Shown: piece after piece, positions 16,884-25,603 of the stretch
How positions within the stretch are numbered: the stretch's first letter is position 1
How the letters are laid out: the number at the start of each line of letters is the position of its first letter
Source of the DNA: Candidatus Zixiibacteriota bacterium
GTDB lineage: Bacteria; Zixibacteria; MSB-5A5; UBA10806; 4484-95
NCBI GenBank assembly: GCA_024231855.1
Contig: JAAEQD010000198.1
Span: 1-44,459 of the forward strand
Direction: 5' to 3'
Length of the DNA: 44,459 nt
Program-made: the position numbers and the translations under genes
Notes under the pieces: model-generated
Told to the model about the DNA's origin: nothing
Seen by the model: the letters and a program-made list of their open reading frames with translations, nothing else
Database searches by the model: none

Positions 16884-18356
16884 CTACTTGGTAAGGACCA
16901 TTCTTTTAGTTTCCGAATAGTTTCCAGCCCGCAACAGGCATAGATAAACTCCACTGGCCAGACCTGACGAATTAAAAGCGGTACTATATGATCCCGGCTC
17001 TACTGTTTCATCAACGAGTATACGAATTTCTCGTCCCAGAAGATCATAGATACTTAGATTGATATGTTGTCTCTCCTGAATGGAGTATGAAATCGTAGTA
17101 TGATCATTAAACGGATTAGGGTAATTCTGATGTAAAACGGAGCTGTGTGACAAAAGATTATCGAAATTGTCGATATGTACCGCATGATCGGGCTCGAATT
17201 TGACCAGAAGTACATCCTTGCTGCCCTGGCTAAACGTTCTGGTCCAGCCGGTAACAAGGTAGCCACCGTCCGCGCTTTCAATCGCCGACCAGCCGTAATC
17301 GTCGCTATCGCCGCCAAAAGTAGTTGTCCACAACGTATCGCCTTTATAATCGGCTTTAACCAGATAAACATCCTGCAAACCCACATCGAAAGATCTGGTA
17401 TAGCCGGCAATAATGAAGCCGCCATCCGAGGTGGGATAGATAGAACGACCGACATCAGTTTCCTCCCCGCCAAAAGCATTCGACCAAAGAAATTCACCTT
17501 CCGAATCGACTTTTGCCAGGTAAACATCATGTTCACCGGCGCCATACGACATTGTCCAGCCTGTGAAAAGAAAACCGCCGTCGGCCGTATGGGCAATAGA
17601 TCGCCCGGCGTCCGATAGCGATCCGCCGATATCGCAAGCCCACAAAGAATCGCCGTTTTCATCAACTTTAATCATGTATGCCTGCGTAGGATAATAGCCG
17701 AAATAGCCAAGTCCACCGATAACAACGAAACCGCCATCCGAAGTTTGTAAGGCTGAGTACCCCTTATCATAAAAGATATCGCCAAATGTTCTGGCCCAAA
17801 GGCTGTCGCCTACCGAATTGGTCCGAAGCATATATATATCATCTTCACCGGCCCCAAATGAATTTGTCCAGCCGACCAGAATATATCCGCCATCATCGGT
17901 TTGCAAAACATAATCCGCTTGCTCAGAATTATCGCCACCATAAGTGCGCTGCCACAACACCTGGCCATCGGTATTGATTTTGACCAGATATATATCGCTG
18001 CCGGCAACCTCAAATGATTCTGTTCCGCCGGCAACAATGAAACCGCCGTCCGATGTCTGCTGAATGCTGCTGGCCCAATCATCAGAAATGCCCCCGATAT
18101 ATGTCTGCCAGATCAGCTCTCCATACAAATTGGTTTTAATAAGATATATATCGCTACCACCGTTTACCGAAGCGTAGGTATAGCCGGCAATCATCAATTG
18201 GTTATCGGTCGACATCACGATTGATTGTCCCTCATCGAGATAAGCTCCGCCATAAGATTTAAACCAGGACACTTCGGGAGCCTGGCCGAATATCAAACCT
18301 GTGGAATAGATAGCGGCAACAATGATCAATATATATTTCCCGGTGTTCATTCTCAT
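16884..18356 (-). CDS. Secreted seven-repeat beta-propeller-like protein with T9SS sorting domain
   Basis: About 490 residues. A signal peptide (TGKYILIIVAAIYSTGLIFG) is followed by seven repeats of roughly 50 residues, each with the pattern GG-x-D-x-G-x-S-(x)n-TSDGGFIVAG(Y/W)T-(x)n-DVYLVK-x-D-x-x-G-x-x-LW. Seven such units suggest a seven-bladed propeller. The T9SS type A domain begins near residue 405 (LHQNYPNPFNDHTTISY). Repeats of this kind are common in surface proteins of FCB bacteria, and no enzymatic role can be read from them. The start is uncertain: ATG at 18356 and ATG at 18350 are both possible, and neither has a strong ribosome-binding site. Confidence 0.85.
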   Translation of the reverse strand: MRMNTGKYILIIVAAIYSTGLIFGQAPEVSWFKSYGGAYLDEGQSIVMSTDNQLMIAGYTYASVNGGSDIYLIKTNLYGELIWQTYIGGISDDWASSIQQTSDGGFIVAGGTESFEVAGSDIYLVKINTDGQVLWQRTYGGDNSEQADYVLQTDDGGYILVGWTNSFGAGEDDIYMLRTNSVGDSLWARTFGDIFYDKGYSALQTSDGGFVVIGGLGYFGYYPTQAYMIKVDENGDSLWACDIGGSLSDAGRSIAHTADGGFLFTGWTMSYGAGEHDVYLAKVDSEGEFLWSNAFGGEETDVGRSIYPTSDGGFIIAGYTRSFDVGLQDVYLVKADYKGDTLWTTTFGGDSDDYGWSAIESADGGYLVTGWTRTFSQGSKDVLLVKFEPDHAVHIDNFDNLLSHSSVLHQNYPNPFNDHTTISYSIQERQHINLSIYDLLGREIRILVDETVEPGSYSTAFNSSGLASGVYLCLLRAGNYSETKRMVLTK

Positions 18357-18554
18357 CAAACCATCGCTCGCAAACAGAATCTCAGAGAGGATTTATGCCT
18401 GTAGAGATACGTTCTGCATCTATCGGAGAAAACCATACAGGCTGTCACTTATTTACATTAAATATAATACTATTCCGGTAAATATCAAATAAATATATAA
18501 TATAGAAAAATCGGATTAAGTGAGGATGATGTTGTGAAATAAAATGTCGGACTG

Positions 18555-19418
18555 TTAGTTCGGGCTTTTCACGACTTTGCCGTTAATTACTTCGTGTATC
18601 TCCATCTTTTCAATATACTCCCCGGAATCATCATTCTGGACTATGATAGAGATTCTCCGATTTCTGGCATCCTTAGGATTGTCGGCAATTTTGGGGCGAT
18701 TGGCGGCATAGCCCCTGATTTCCGCAACCTGCCCCTGCCGAAGTCCGGCGGTTTCCATCAATTTTCTGGCGCTATTAGCCCGATCGGCCGAGAGTTCCCA
18801 GTTCGAATATTTACCTTTAGACACAAACTTCTTGCTGTCAGTATGGCCCTCGATAACAACCCGGTTTTTCAGATTACCTACTTCTTTAGTAATCGCCGAG
18901 AGAATCATACTGCCCCTATCGGAAAGTCTGGCGCTACCGCTTGTGAAAAAGTAGGATGAATCACCCTCGGCTGAAGTGGCCTCGATCAACTCGATCCTTA
19001 ATCCCTCTTCAGACATCTCAATCTCCACATGCTCCTGTATCGATTCGAAATCCGGCAAACCGGTTAAAGCGTCATGAATTCTATCACCGGCCTGTTTTAG
19101 CACTTCCCGCGCTTGATGTTCATCCACCCTCTGCCTTGATACGCCCGGAGGAGTTTTATCTAAAATAGATTTACCGCCTTTTAGGATGGCGTCTCCGCCC
19201 TTGTTGGTTTTTCCCCAATTAACGGGATCGTTAAACCAACCCGCTACATTAACTTTAACGACTTCATCCTGGGCTACCAACCACATAACCAGGAAAAAAG
19301 CCATCATAGCGGTAACGAAATCGGCATAAGCGACTTTCCAGGCGCCACCGTGATGACCGCCGTGCCCGCCGCTTTTCTTAATAATTATTATTGGTTGTTG
19401 ATCGTCGTTTTCAGGCAT
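18555..19418 (-). CDS. motB: Flagellar motor stator protein MotB
   Basis: 287 residues. A short basic/His-rich N-terminus (KKSGGHGGHHGG) leads into the single membrane helix AYADFVTAMMAFFLVMWLVA, containing the proton-path Asp at residue 33. The plug segment VAGWFNDPVNWG follows. Residues ~145–270 form an OmpA-like peptidoglycan-binding domain (FTSGSARLSDRG, VVIEGHTDS, WELSADRANSARKLM, NRRISI). It anchors the stator to the cell wall while MotA conducts ions. It is 12 bp downstream of motA, in one operon. No other flagellar genes are in the window, so whether it drives a flagellum cannot be judged here. Confidence 0.93.
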   Translation of the reverse strand: MPENDDQQPIIIIKKSGGHGGHHGGAWKVAYADFVTAMMAFFLVMWLVAQDEVVKVNVAGWFNDPVNWGKTNKGGDAILKGGKSILDKTPPGVSRQRVDEHQAREVLKQAGDRIHDALTGLPDFESIQEHVEIEMSEEGLRIELIEATSAEGDSSYFFTSGSARLSDRGSMILSAITKEVGNLKNRVVIEGHTDSKKFVSKGKYSNWELSADRANSARKLMETAGLRQGQVAEIRGYAANRPKIADNPKDARNRRISIIVQNDDSGEYIEKMEIHEVINGKVVKSPN

Positions 19419-19430
19419 AACAGCTTCGCC

Positions 19431-20291
19431 TTATCCCTTTTCGCGGCTGGCCTTACAAGCTTCTTCAAGTTCAATAAATCCGGGTCTAACATCCGAAGCG
19501 ATCGAACGGCGGGCGAATTCCACGGCAATCGAGGGAGCCATGCCCTTATGAAATCCCAAAAGCGCTTGCTTGATTATCATGTAAGCCTGGGACTTCTCCG
19601 CGTTCATGTGTTCCATATTCGATGCCAAAGGCCCGACAAAGCCATAGGACAATAATATTCCTAAAAACGTGCCTACCAGAGCCGCGCCAACCTTGTGGCC
19701 GATAACCTCAGGCGGTCCGCCAATGGCGCCCATAGTGATAACTACACCCAATACAGCCGCCACAATACCCAGGCCCGGCAAAGAATCGGCAACTTTATTC
19801 AACGCCGAGGGCGCTTTCGCGATTTCATCGTGATGAGTATCCAGATCGGTATCGATCAGGGCTTCCAAATCATGCGCCGGAACGCCACCGGAGAGAATTA
19901 AGCGCATTGTATCGGCAAAGAAACTCAGTAGATGGTGATCCGCCAGAAAATCAGGATATTTGGTCAGAATATTGCTTTCTTCAGGTTTTTCTACATGAGC
20001 TTCCATAGCCACCAATCCATCCTTACGAGCAGCCTGGAATACTTCATATAGCATGACTAAAACCTCGGTGTAGTAATCTTTTGATGGCGGCGATCCAAGG
20101 ATTCCAAAAATTTGGCTAATCATCGTCTTGACGATTTTGATCGGGGATGCCACCAGAATGGAACCCAAGGCGGCCCCTCCTATAATAACAAATTCGGCCG
20201 GCTGCATCAGGACCAGCAGTTGGCCACCTTCCATTATAAATCCGCCGATAACGGAAACAGTTACAATAACGAATCCGACAATTGCAAGCAT
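19431..20291 (-). CDS. motA: Flagellar motor stator protein MotA
   Basis: 286 residues, normal for proton-type MotA. Two N-terminal membrane segments (MLAIVGFVIVTVSVIGGFIM and the VIIGGAALGSILVAS stretch) precede a cytoplasmic loop with RKDGLVAMEAHVEKPEESNI, carrying the Arg and Glu residues that contact FliG in characterised MotA. The second pair of helices includes DSLPGLGIVAAVLGVVITMG (conserved Pro) and GTFLGILLSYGFVGPLA (second conserved Pro). It forms the ion channel with MotB, whose gene follows 12 bp later. The ribosome-binding site (GAAAGAG) is moderate. Confidence 0.93.
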   Translation of the reverse strand: MLAIVGFVIVTVSVIGGFIMEGGQLLVLMQPAEFVIIGGAALGSILVASPIKIVKTMISQIFGILGSPPSKDYYTEVLVMLYEVFQAARKDGLVAMEAHVEKPEESNILTKYPDFLADHHLLSFFADTMRLILSGGVPAHDLEALIDTDLDTHHDEIAKAPSALNKVADSLPGLGIVAAVLGVVITMGAIGGPPEVIGHKVGAALVGTFLGILLSYGFVGPLASNMEHMNAEKSQAYMIIKQALLGFHKGMAPSIAVEFARRSIASDVRPGFIELEEACKASREKG

Positions 20292-20469
20292 AAGCTACTC
20301 TTTCAACTTAATGTTAAGGTTTTACTTAACCTGATATATTAGTCGTCACTTTTGCCGGAAAGTAAAGTTTCTAATTGTGATATTGTGCAACGAAATCGGC
20401 AGCCGGAGAAATTGGCTTTAAATAATACCTCGTACTGCTTAAATCTTGGCTGATTACGCTAAAAATCCA

Positions 20470-20946
20470 TTATTCAATCCGGTTATACAGAAAAGCCAGG
20501 GCCTCTATACCGAAATAGACTACTATCGATACTATCAGCCCGGAAACGCAAACCCCCACCAGTACCGCCAGAAGCGATTTTCGCTTATCGAGGCCGAAAA
20601 GCCAGGCGGCCACGCTGCCGGTATAGGCCCCGGTTACAGGCAAAGGTATAGCCACAAAAAGAGTTATGCCCCAAAAACCATATTTCCCTATCAGATGACC
20701 GGTTTTGCGCCGAACGCGCCTCACAAATCTATCGAACAGCTTTTCATATAATTGCCATTTTATCAACCACTTATGAGCCGTCTCAAGAAATATAAAGACA
20801 ATCGGTCCGACAAAGAAATTAGCTGTGACGCAGATCAGATAGGCCAGCCAGAGCGGGCTTCCATGTAAATAGGCATAGGGCAGGCCGCCTCTCAATTCGG
20901 CAACAGGCAAAATTGATAATAGTATCGCGTAAAGTATATCATTCAT
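20470..20946 (-). CDS. Small multidrug-export family (Sm_multidrug_ex-like) membrane protein
   Basis: 158 residues with about four hydrophobic segments. The opening SILPVAELRGGLPYAYLHGSP matches the conserved start of the small-multidrug-export family (PF06695-type: 'LPVxELRGGIP'), and GKYGFWGITLFVAIPLPVTGAYTGS is the second conserved block. The family name comes from weak evidence; transport activity and substrate are unknown. A GGAG lies about 10 nt before the ATG. It is apparently a lone gene between motA and the phosphate transporter, on the same strand as both. Confidence 0.8.
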   Translation of the reverse strand: MNDILYAILLSILPVAELRGGLPYAYLHGSPLWLAYLICVTANFFVGPIVFIFLETAHKWLIKWQLYEKLFDRFVRRVRRKTGHLIGKYGFWGITLFVAIPLPVTGAYTGSVAAWLFGLDKRKSLLAVLVGVCVSGLIVSIVVYFGIEALAFLYNRIE

Positions 20947-21082
20947 ATCGCTAATTCTCCGCGTTCGTCACTATCAAATCTCATCCAACTGATATCATTA
21001 TATCACAATTTAGGTCATTAAACAGGGAAATTACCAATTTTGTGCTTATACAGAGCCGAATTTTATATCAATTGCCAAAAAC

Positions 21083-23347
21083 TCAATCCAGATCGAAATC
21101 GGCGGCTTCATCAACGCTGCCAAAGGTTTCCTTGAATATTTCCAATAGCTTGATGTTCTGCTTGGAAAGCATCATGGCATTACCAACTATTGAATAGAAT
21201 AAAATGCTTAATCGGGTTTTAGATGTTCGGTCGTTTATTCGCTTTAATTGATCTTCGTGGAGTCGTTTAGCCAGACTGATGAGTTCCTGATTCTTCTCAA
21301 TGGCTTTCCTGGCATCACCATGCTGTTTTCTACCGATGATCTCTTCAACGTCGAGAAAAACTTCATTCAGGATTTCTTTAACGCGTTTGAGTTCTTCGAT
21401 TTGCACATTCAGAAGCCCTTTGTGCTGGTTATCCACATGGGAATGGGACCGCGTGACAATATCCCGATGCCCGTCGGCAAGTTTCTGAATGCGGCGGATA
21501 GTCTGGCCATAATTATAGGTTACTTCTTTTTTCTCTTTCTGCAATAAACGCATCGATTTAAATACGTTAGCGATAATCGTATTTGACCAGAGTTGGATTT
21601 TCTTGGTCTTGCCTTTTTCTTTGCCGAGCGCGTATAAGTTCTGGTTAAAAAGTCCTTCCAACGAAGCATTTAATGATCCGCGAATCTCCCTCAATAAAAA
21701 GCTCATATGCTCAAAAGTAGTGTACAGGGTATCGGAAAAGTCGCTGACTTTTTTCAAATTAAATACCTTGTCCAATTCCGATGATTTAGAACGCTCTTTA
21801 TGCCAAATATGATTTCTCCTTATCATCACAATCGCTAAAACCAACAAGAGAGCCGCGCCATATATTTTAGTATAAAATAAGGCTGCCGCAAAAATCGCGG
21901 AAATCGTAAAAGCAAGTAAAGCCGTCATAAACCAGCCGCTGACGACGGTTATAACACCGGTTACCCGGTAAACGGCGCTTTCTCTTCCCCAGGCCTGATC
22001 GGCAAACGAAGTTCCCATCGCTACCATAAAAGTAACATAGGTGGTTGAAAGCGGTAATTTTTGGGAAGTGGCATAGGATATAACGGCGCTGGCCACCATC
22101 AGGTTTACAGAAGCGCGAATAAGATCGAATTTCGGACGGTTTTCATCATCTGTTTCTACTATGTATTTGGTAGTATCAAGCCGCCTGGTTGCCCATTTTA
22201 AGACCGGGCCAGGAATAATCCACCTTACGACATCAAATGAATTTCTCGTTAAACGGACTATGAAACGCGACAGGAACGATGATTCGAATTTTTCCACGCC
22301 CTCATCTTGCTGGCCCAAACCGATTTCGGTTTCGGTAACGGTTCTGGCTTTTCGGGAAAACCATAAGGTAACCACCATGACTAATCCGGCTAATAAAAGT
22401 AGATAAGTTTCGGTGGGGACTTTCTTCCCCAGGGCATCCATAGCTATTGTTAGCGGGGCGTCGGACGCCGCGGCCGCCTGGTAAGCGTGATAACCGGCCA
22501 TCGGAACACCGATAAAATTGACCAGGTCATTAGCGGCAAAGGCCATTGCCAGCGCGAAAGTCCCAATTAAAACAATCGGTTTGAATATATTTATTTTCAT
22601 AAATATCATAAATTGTAAAATAATAGCCGAAACGGGAATAATAATCAGAAACATAAGTACCGCGTTAGATAAGAACCATTGAGCTGTTTCGGGGGGGATA
22701 ATCGATGATCCTTTGGCGCCTTTAACTAAAATGAAATAGGTTATCATAGCCATAGCCAAGCCGCCCCAGATCGCGCCGTAACGTTTGACACGCTTCACGT
22801 AATCAAACGTAAAAAGTAGACGGCTTAAAAATTGAGCTATTGCCCCGCATATAAAAGCCACGATTACCGACAATAATATACCGAAGATAATAACCATGGC
22901 TTTACTGGTGTTGATATATTGCGCCAGCGCGGACAAATCACTATTGGCCTGATATATTTTAAGTATCGATACGGCAACAGCCGCGCCTAATAATTCAAAC
23001 ACTATCGAAACCGTGGTTGATGTGGGCAGGCCAAAAGTATTGAAAAGATCGAGTAGAATGACATCGGCGATCATAACCGCCAGGAATATATAAAGCAGCT
23101 GGGGCATATTGAATAAATGAGGATGGAATATTCCTTTACGGGCTACCTCCATCATACCACTGGAAAACGTAACACCCGCTAAAATCCCCAGACTGGCAAT
23201 AATCATAATTACATGACGGGGGGCAACGCGCGAGCCTATAGATGAGTTAAGAAAATTCACCGCATCATTACTGACACCCACCATCAGATCAAAAACGGCG
23301 AAACAGCCTAATAGGATAACGGCAACGAAGAGTATCTCTAAGCCCAA
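21083..23347 (-). CDS. PiT-family inorganic phosphate transporter with PhoU-like C-terminal domain
   Basis: 754 residues. The first ~520 form a PiT-type permease: the N-terminal repeat has GVSNDAVNFLNSSIGSR and LFNTFGLPTSTTVSIVFEL, and a second half has AMAFAANDLVNFIGVPMAG and SQKLPLSTTYVTFMVAMGTS. These paired signature motifs define the family, which couples phosphate uptake to H+ or Na+. The last ~220 residues are soluble, helical and charged (FEHMSFLLREIRGSLNAS, RRIQKLADGHRDIVTRSHSH), resembling a PhoU-like regulatory domain. The start is TTG at 23347, needed to keep the first motif, with an AGAGG about 10 nt upstream. It is divergent from the Na/Pi gene. Confidence 0.9.
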   Translation of the reverse strand: MGLEILFVAVILLGCFAVFDLMVGVSNDAVNFLNSSIGSRVAPRHVIMIIASLGILAGVTFSSGMMEVARKGIFHPHLFNMPQLLYIFLAVMIADVILLDLFNTFGLPTSTTVSIVFELLGAAVAVSILKIYQANSDLSALAQYINTSKAMVIIFGILLSVIVAFICGAIAQFLSRLLFTFDYVKRVKRYGAIWGGLAMAMITYFILVKGAKGSSIIPPETAQWFLSNAVLMFLIIIPVSAIILQFMIFMKINIFKPIVLIGTFALAMAFAANDLVNFIGVPMAGYHAYQAAAASDAPLTIAMDALGKKVPTETYLLLLAGLVMVVTLWFSRKARTVTETEIGLGQQDEGVEKFESSFLSRFIVRLTRNSFDVVRWIIPGPVLKWATRRLDTTKYIVETDDENRPKFDLIRASVNLMVASAVISYATSQKLPLSTTYVTFMVAMGTSFADQAWGRESAVYRVTGVITVVSGWFMTALLAFTISAIFAAALFYTKIYGAALLLVLAIVMIRRNHIWHKERSKSSELDKVFNLKKVSDFSDTLYTTFEHMSFLLREIRGSLNASLEGLFNQNLYALGKEKGKTKKIQLWSNTIIANVFKSMRLLQKEKKEVTYNYGQTIRRIQKLADGHRDIVTRSHSHVDNQHKGLLNVQIEELKRVKEILNEVFLDVEEIIGRKQHGDARKAIEKNQELISLAKRLHEDQLKRINDRTSKTRLSILFYSIVGNAMMLSKQNIKLLEIFKETFGSVDEAADFDLD

Positions 23348-23464
23348 ACTATTTGTACCTCTTTCCCGGTAAGCGCGAAATTATCAGACATCATGAAGTA
23401 AAACACAGTGTTAATAGTACAAAGTTCCACATTATCCATTATTATTTCGTTTTTCATCGTCGCC

Positions 23465-23494
23465 AATATATTACTATTTAACAACAATTGACAA
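23465..23494 (-). promoter_or_regulatory. Predicted promoter of the PiT transporter
   Basis: Minus strand: TTGTCA (23494–23489), 18-bp spacer, TATATT (23470–23465). It sits about 120 bp upstream of the TTG start, in the 356-bp divergent region. No clear Pho-box direct repeat was found. Confidence 0.5.
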
Positions 23495-23584
23495 CGGAAA
23501 TATCTCCTTTCCAGACGAAATTAATCATGAATTGCTTAAAACATAGTTTAGTTAAAAGTAAATTAGATTTGGGTTAGAATAACG

Positions 23585-23613
23585 TTGACATAGCGTGCTT
23601 CAGAAGATAATTT
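23585..23613 (+). promoter_or_regulatory. Predicted promoter of the Na/Pi cotransporter
   Basis: TTGACA (23585–23590), a 17-bp spacer and TAATTT (23608–23613) lie about 90 bp upstream of the ATG at 23704. The -35 box is perfect. Confidence 0.6.
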
Positions 23614-23703
23614 CCTTCACAATTGAAGTTATGATTATTTTCTTGATTGAATACTGTAACCAAGTCGCTAGGGAAAACTTATTAGACAGCGCTGTTATTA
23701 ACG

Positions 23704-25380
23704 ATGACTAAGGAACTGGTCTTTTCTCTTGTCGGCGGGCTGGGCATGTTCCTTTTCGGCATGCAGCTTATGTCGAATGGGCTTAAAGCCACTTCGAGCG
23801 ATAAAGTTAAGCGAATACTGACGCTGCTAACCAAAAACCGTGTCCTGGCGGTTCTGTTGGGCGCCGGCGTAACTGCCCTAATACAATCATCCAGTGGTAT
23901 GACAGTAATCACAGTGGGTCTGGTGAATTCAGGATTATTATCGCTCACTCAGGCAATCGGCGTTGTTATGGGCGCCAATATCGGCACAACATTGACAGCC
24001 TGGCTGGTATCTTTTATAGGAGTTTTCAAGATAACCGATTACTCGCTTATACTTGTCGGTCTTGGTTTCTTCATGACACTGGCCCCTAGAGGTAAGGGAT
24101 ATCGTATTAAGGGTCAAATCTTAATCGGTTTGGGCTTACTGTTTCTGGGTTTGGACTTTATGAAGGATGCTTTCCTTCCCCTGCGCGAAAGTCAGGCGGT
24201 TCTTGAAGCGTTTCAAACATTGAGTGACAATCCAATTATAGGAGTACTGGTTGGCGCGGTTATCACGATGTTATTGCAATCATCATCAGCCACGATAGCA
24301 ATCGTCCAGCTTTTAGCTTATCAGGGTCTTATAGATTTTAGCGCCGCCGTTCCACTCGTGCTTGGCGATAATATCGGCACTACGATCACGGCTCAAATCG
24401 CCGCTTTTAACACTAATATAAACGGCCGTCGAACTGCCATGGCTCATACACTTTTTAACGTTATCGGTACGGCTTATATATTACCGTTACTCTCTTTCGG
24501 AATCTATCAGAAATTCATCCAAATGATCGCCCCCGGTGAGATGACATCGACGAGTGTAATGATGTATATCGCTCTCGCGCATAGCGCGTTTAATATAGTT
24601 AATACTGTCGTGCTATTGCCATTTACCGGTTTACTTGAAAAGGGAGCTTTATTACTAACACCAATTAGAGGCGGCGAGGAAATAGACGGTATTCCGCGCT
24701 TCCTGGATAACAGGTTATTAAATTCGCCGGCTGCGGCCTTGATCCAGGCTCGCAGGGAAGTTCTCAGGATGGCCGGAATGGCACGTGAAGCGCTGGAAGC
24801 ATCATTCAGCGCGTTTATCAATAAGGATGCTAAAAACCTGAAGAAACTTGGCGATATAGAGGACGCTATAGATAATCTTCAGACTGAGATCACTAATTAT
24901 CTGATTAAGATATCACAACAAAACCTGGAAAAAGATCAATCAAGAGAACTTCCGGTGTGGATTCATTCGGTTAACGATCTTGAAAGAATCGGTGATCATA
25001 CGGAAAATCTGGTGGAATTAACCGAGCGGGCGATCAGATCTAAAACAAAAATTCAGGCGGATGCCAAAAAAGAATTAGTTACCATATTTCAATTGCTAAT
25101 CGAAATGAGCGATCATATTCATCTGGCAATCGATGGTGGTGATCATGAAAAGGCGTATAAGGCGCTGGCCTGTGAAGATAAAATCAATAGTTTGTATATC
25201 GAATTCCGGGATTCACAAGTACAAAGAATGAATTCACGAGCCAGTTCAGCTATCGATAGTATCATTTTTATAGATGTTTTAAACAACCTCGAGAAAATCG
25301 GTGATCACCTTACGAATATCGCTCAGGCGGTGCTCAATGAGTTCCGGTTCCAGCGCACCGAGTCTCATACAATTAAGTAG
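23704..25380 (+). CDS. Na+/phosphate cotransporter family protein (NptA-like) with PhoU-like C-terminal domain
   Basis: 558 residues. The permease has the inverted-repeat signatures of the family: GAGVTALIQSSSGMTVITVGL with VMGANIGTTLTAWLVS in the first half, and ITMLLQSSSATIAIVQLL with GDNIGTTITAQIAAF in the second. Residues ~350–550 are helical and PhoU-like (ARREVLRMAGMAREALEASF, HSVNDLERIGDHTENLVEL, NNLEKIGDHLTNIAQAVL), with the E-R-I-G-D-H and E-K-I-G-D-H motifs of PhoU. It probably imports phosphate with sodium and may sense metal or phosphate through its tail. The ribosome-binding site is weak. It lies divergent from a phosphate transporter of an unrelated family. Confidence 0.9.
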   Translation: MTKELVFSLVGGLGMFLFGMQLMSNGLKATSSDKVKRILTLLTKNRVLAVLLGAGVTALIQSSSGMTVITVGLVNSGLLSLTQAIGVVMGANIGTTLTAWLVSFIGVFKITDYSLILVGLGFFMTLAPRGKGYRIKGQILIGLGLLFLGLDFMKDAFLPLRESQAVLEAFQTLSDNPIIGVLVGAVITMLLQSSSATIAIVQLLAYQGLIDFSAAVPLVLGDNIGTTITAQIAAFNTNINGRRTAMAHTLFNVIGTAYILPLLSFGIYQKFIQMIAPGEMTSTSVMMYIALAHSAFNIVNTVVLLPFTGLLEKGALLLTPIRGGEEIDGIPRFLDNRLLNSPAAALIQARREVLRMAGMAREALEASFSAFINKDAKNLKKLGDIEDAIDNLQTEITNYLIKISQQNLEKDQSRELPVWIHSVNDLERIGDHTENLVELTERAIRSKTKIQADAKKELVTIFQLLIEMSDHIHLAIDGGDHEKAYKALACEDKINSLYIEFRDSQVQRMNSRASSAIDSIIFIDVLNNLEKIGDHLTNIAQAVLNEFRFQRTESHTIK

Positions 25381-25456
25381 TTCGAATAAACAATTTATCC
25401 CGTTTTAATCTAATGCAAGACAATAAGTTATAATTGAAAATATGAATAGATTTTAC

Positions 25457-25485
25457 TTGAAAAAAAGTCATAAATATGGTATTAT
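25457..25485 (+). promoter_or_regulatory. Predicted sigma-70 promoter of gyrA
   Basis: TTGAAA (25457–25462), a 17-bp spacer and TATTAT (25480–25485) lie about 110 bp before the gyrA ATG. Confidence 0.6.
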
Positions 25486-25603
25486 TAAAGGTTATGTTAA
25501 ATAGTTCAATGAAAACAAGGGCCTTTCCGGCCTTTAAATTGACCCCCAGCCGGGATCGATTAATGATATTACTCGTGATGAGATTTAAAAGGAGATAGAT
25601 ACA

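Noticed and set aside
17054..17665. 203-codon minus-strand frame inside the propeller gene
   Set aside because: It is a frame-shifted reading of the DNA repeats in the propeller gene; the real frame has signal peptide, repeats and sorting domain.
23348..23703. Canonical Pho-box between the two phosphate transporters
   Set aside because: I found no clear 7-bp direct repeats with 11-bp period; only sigma-70-type promoters could be placed.
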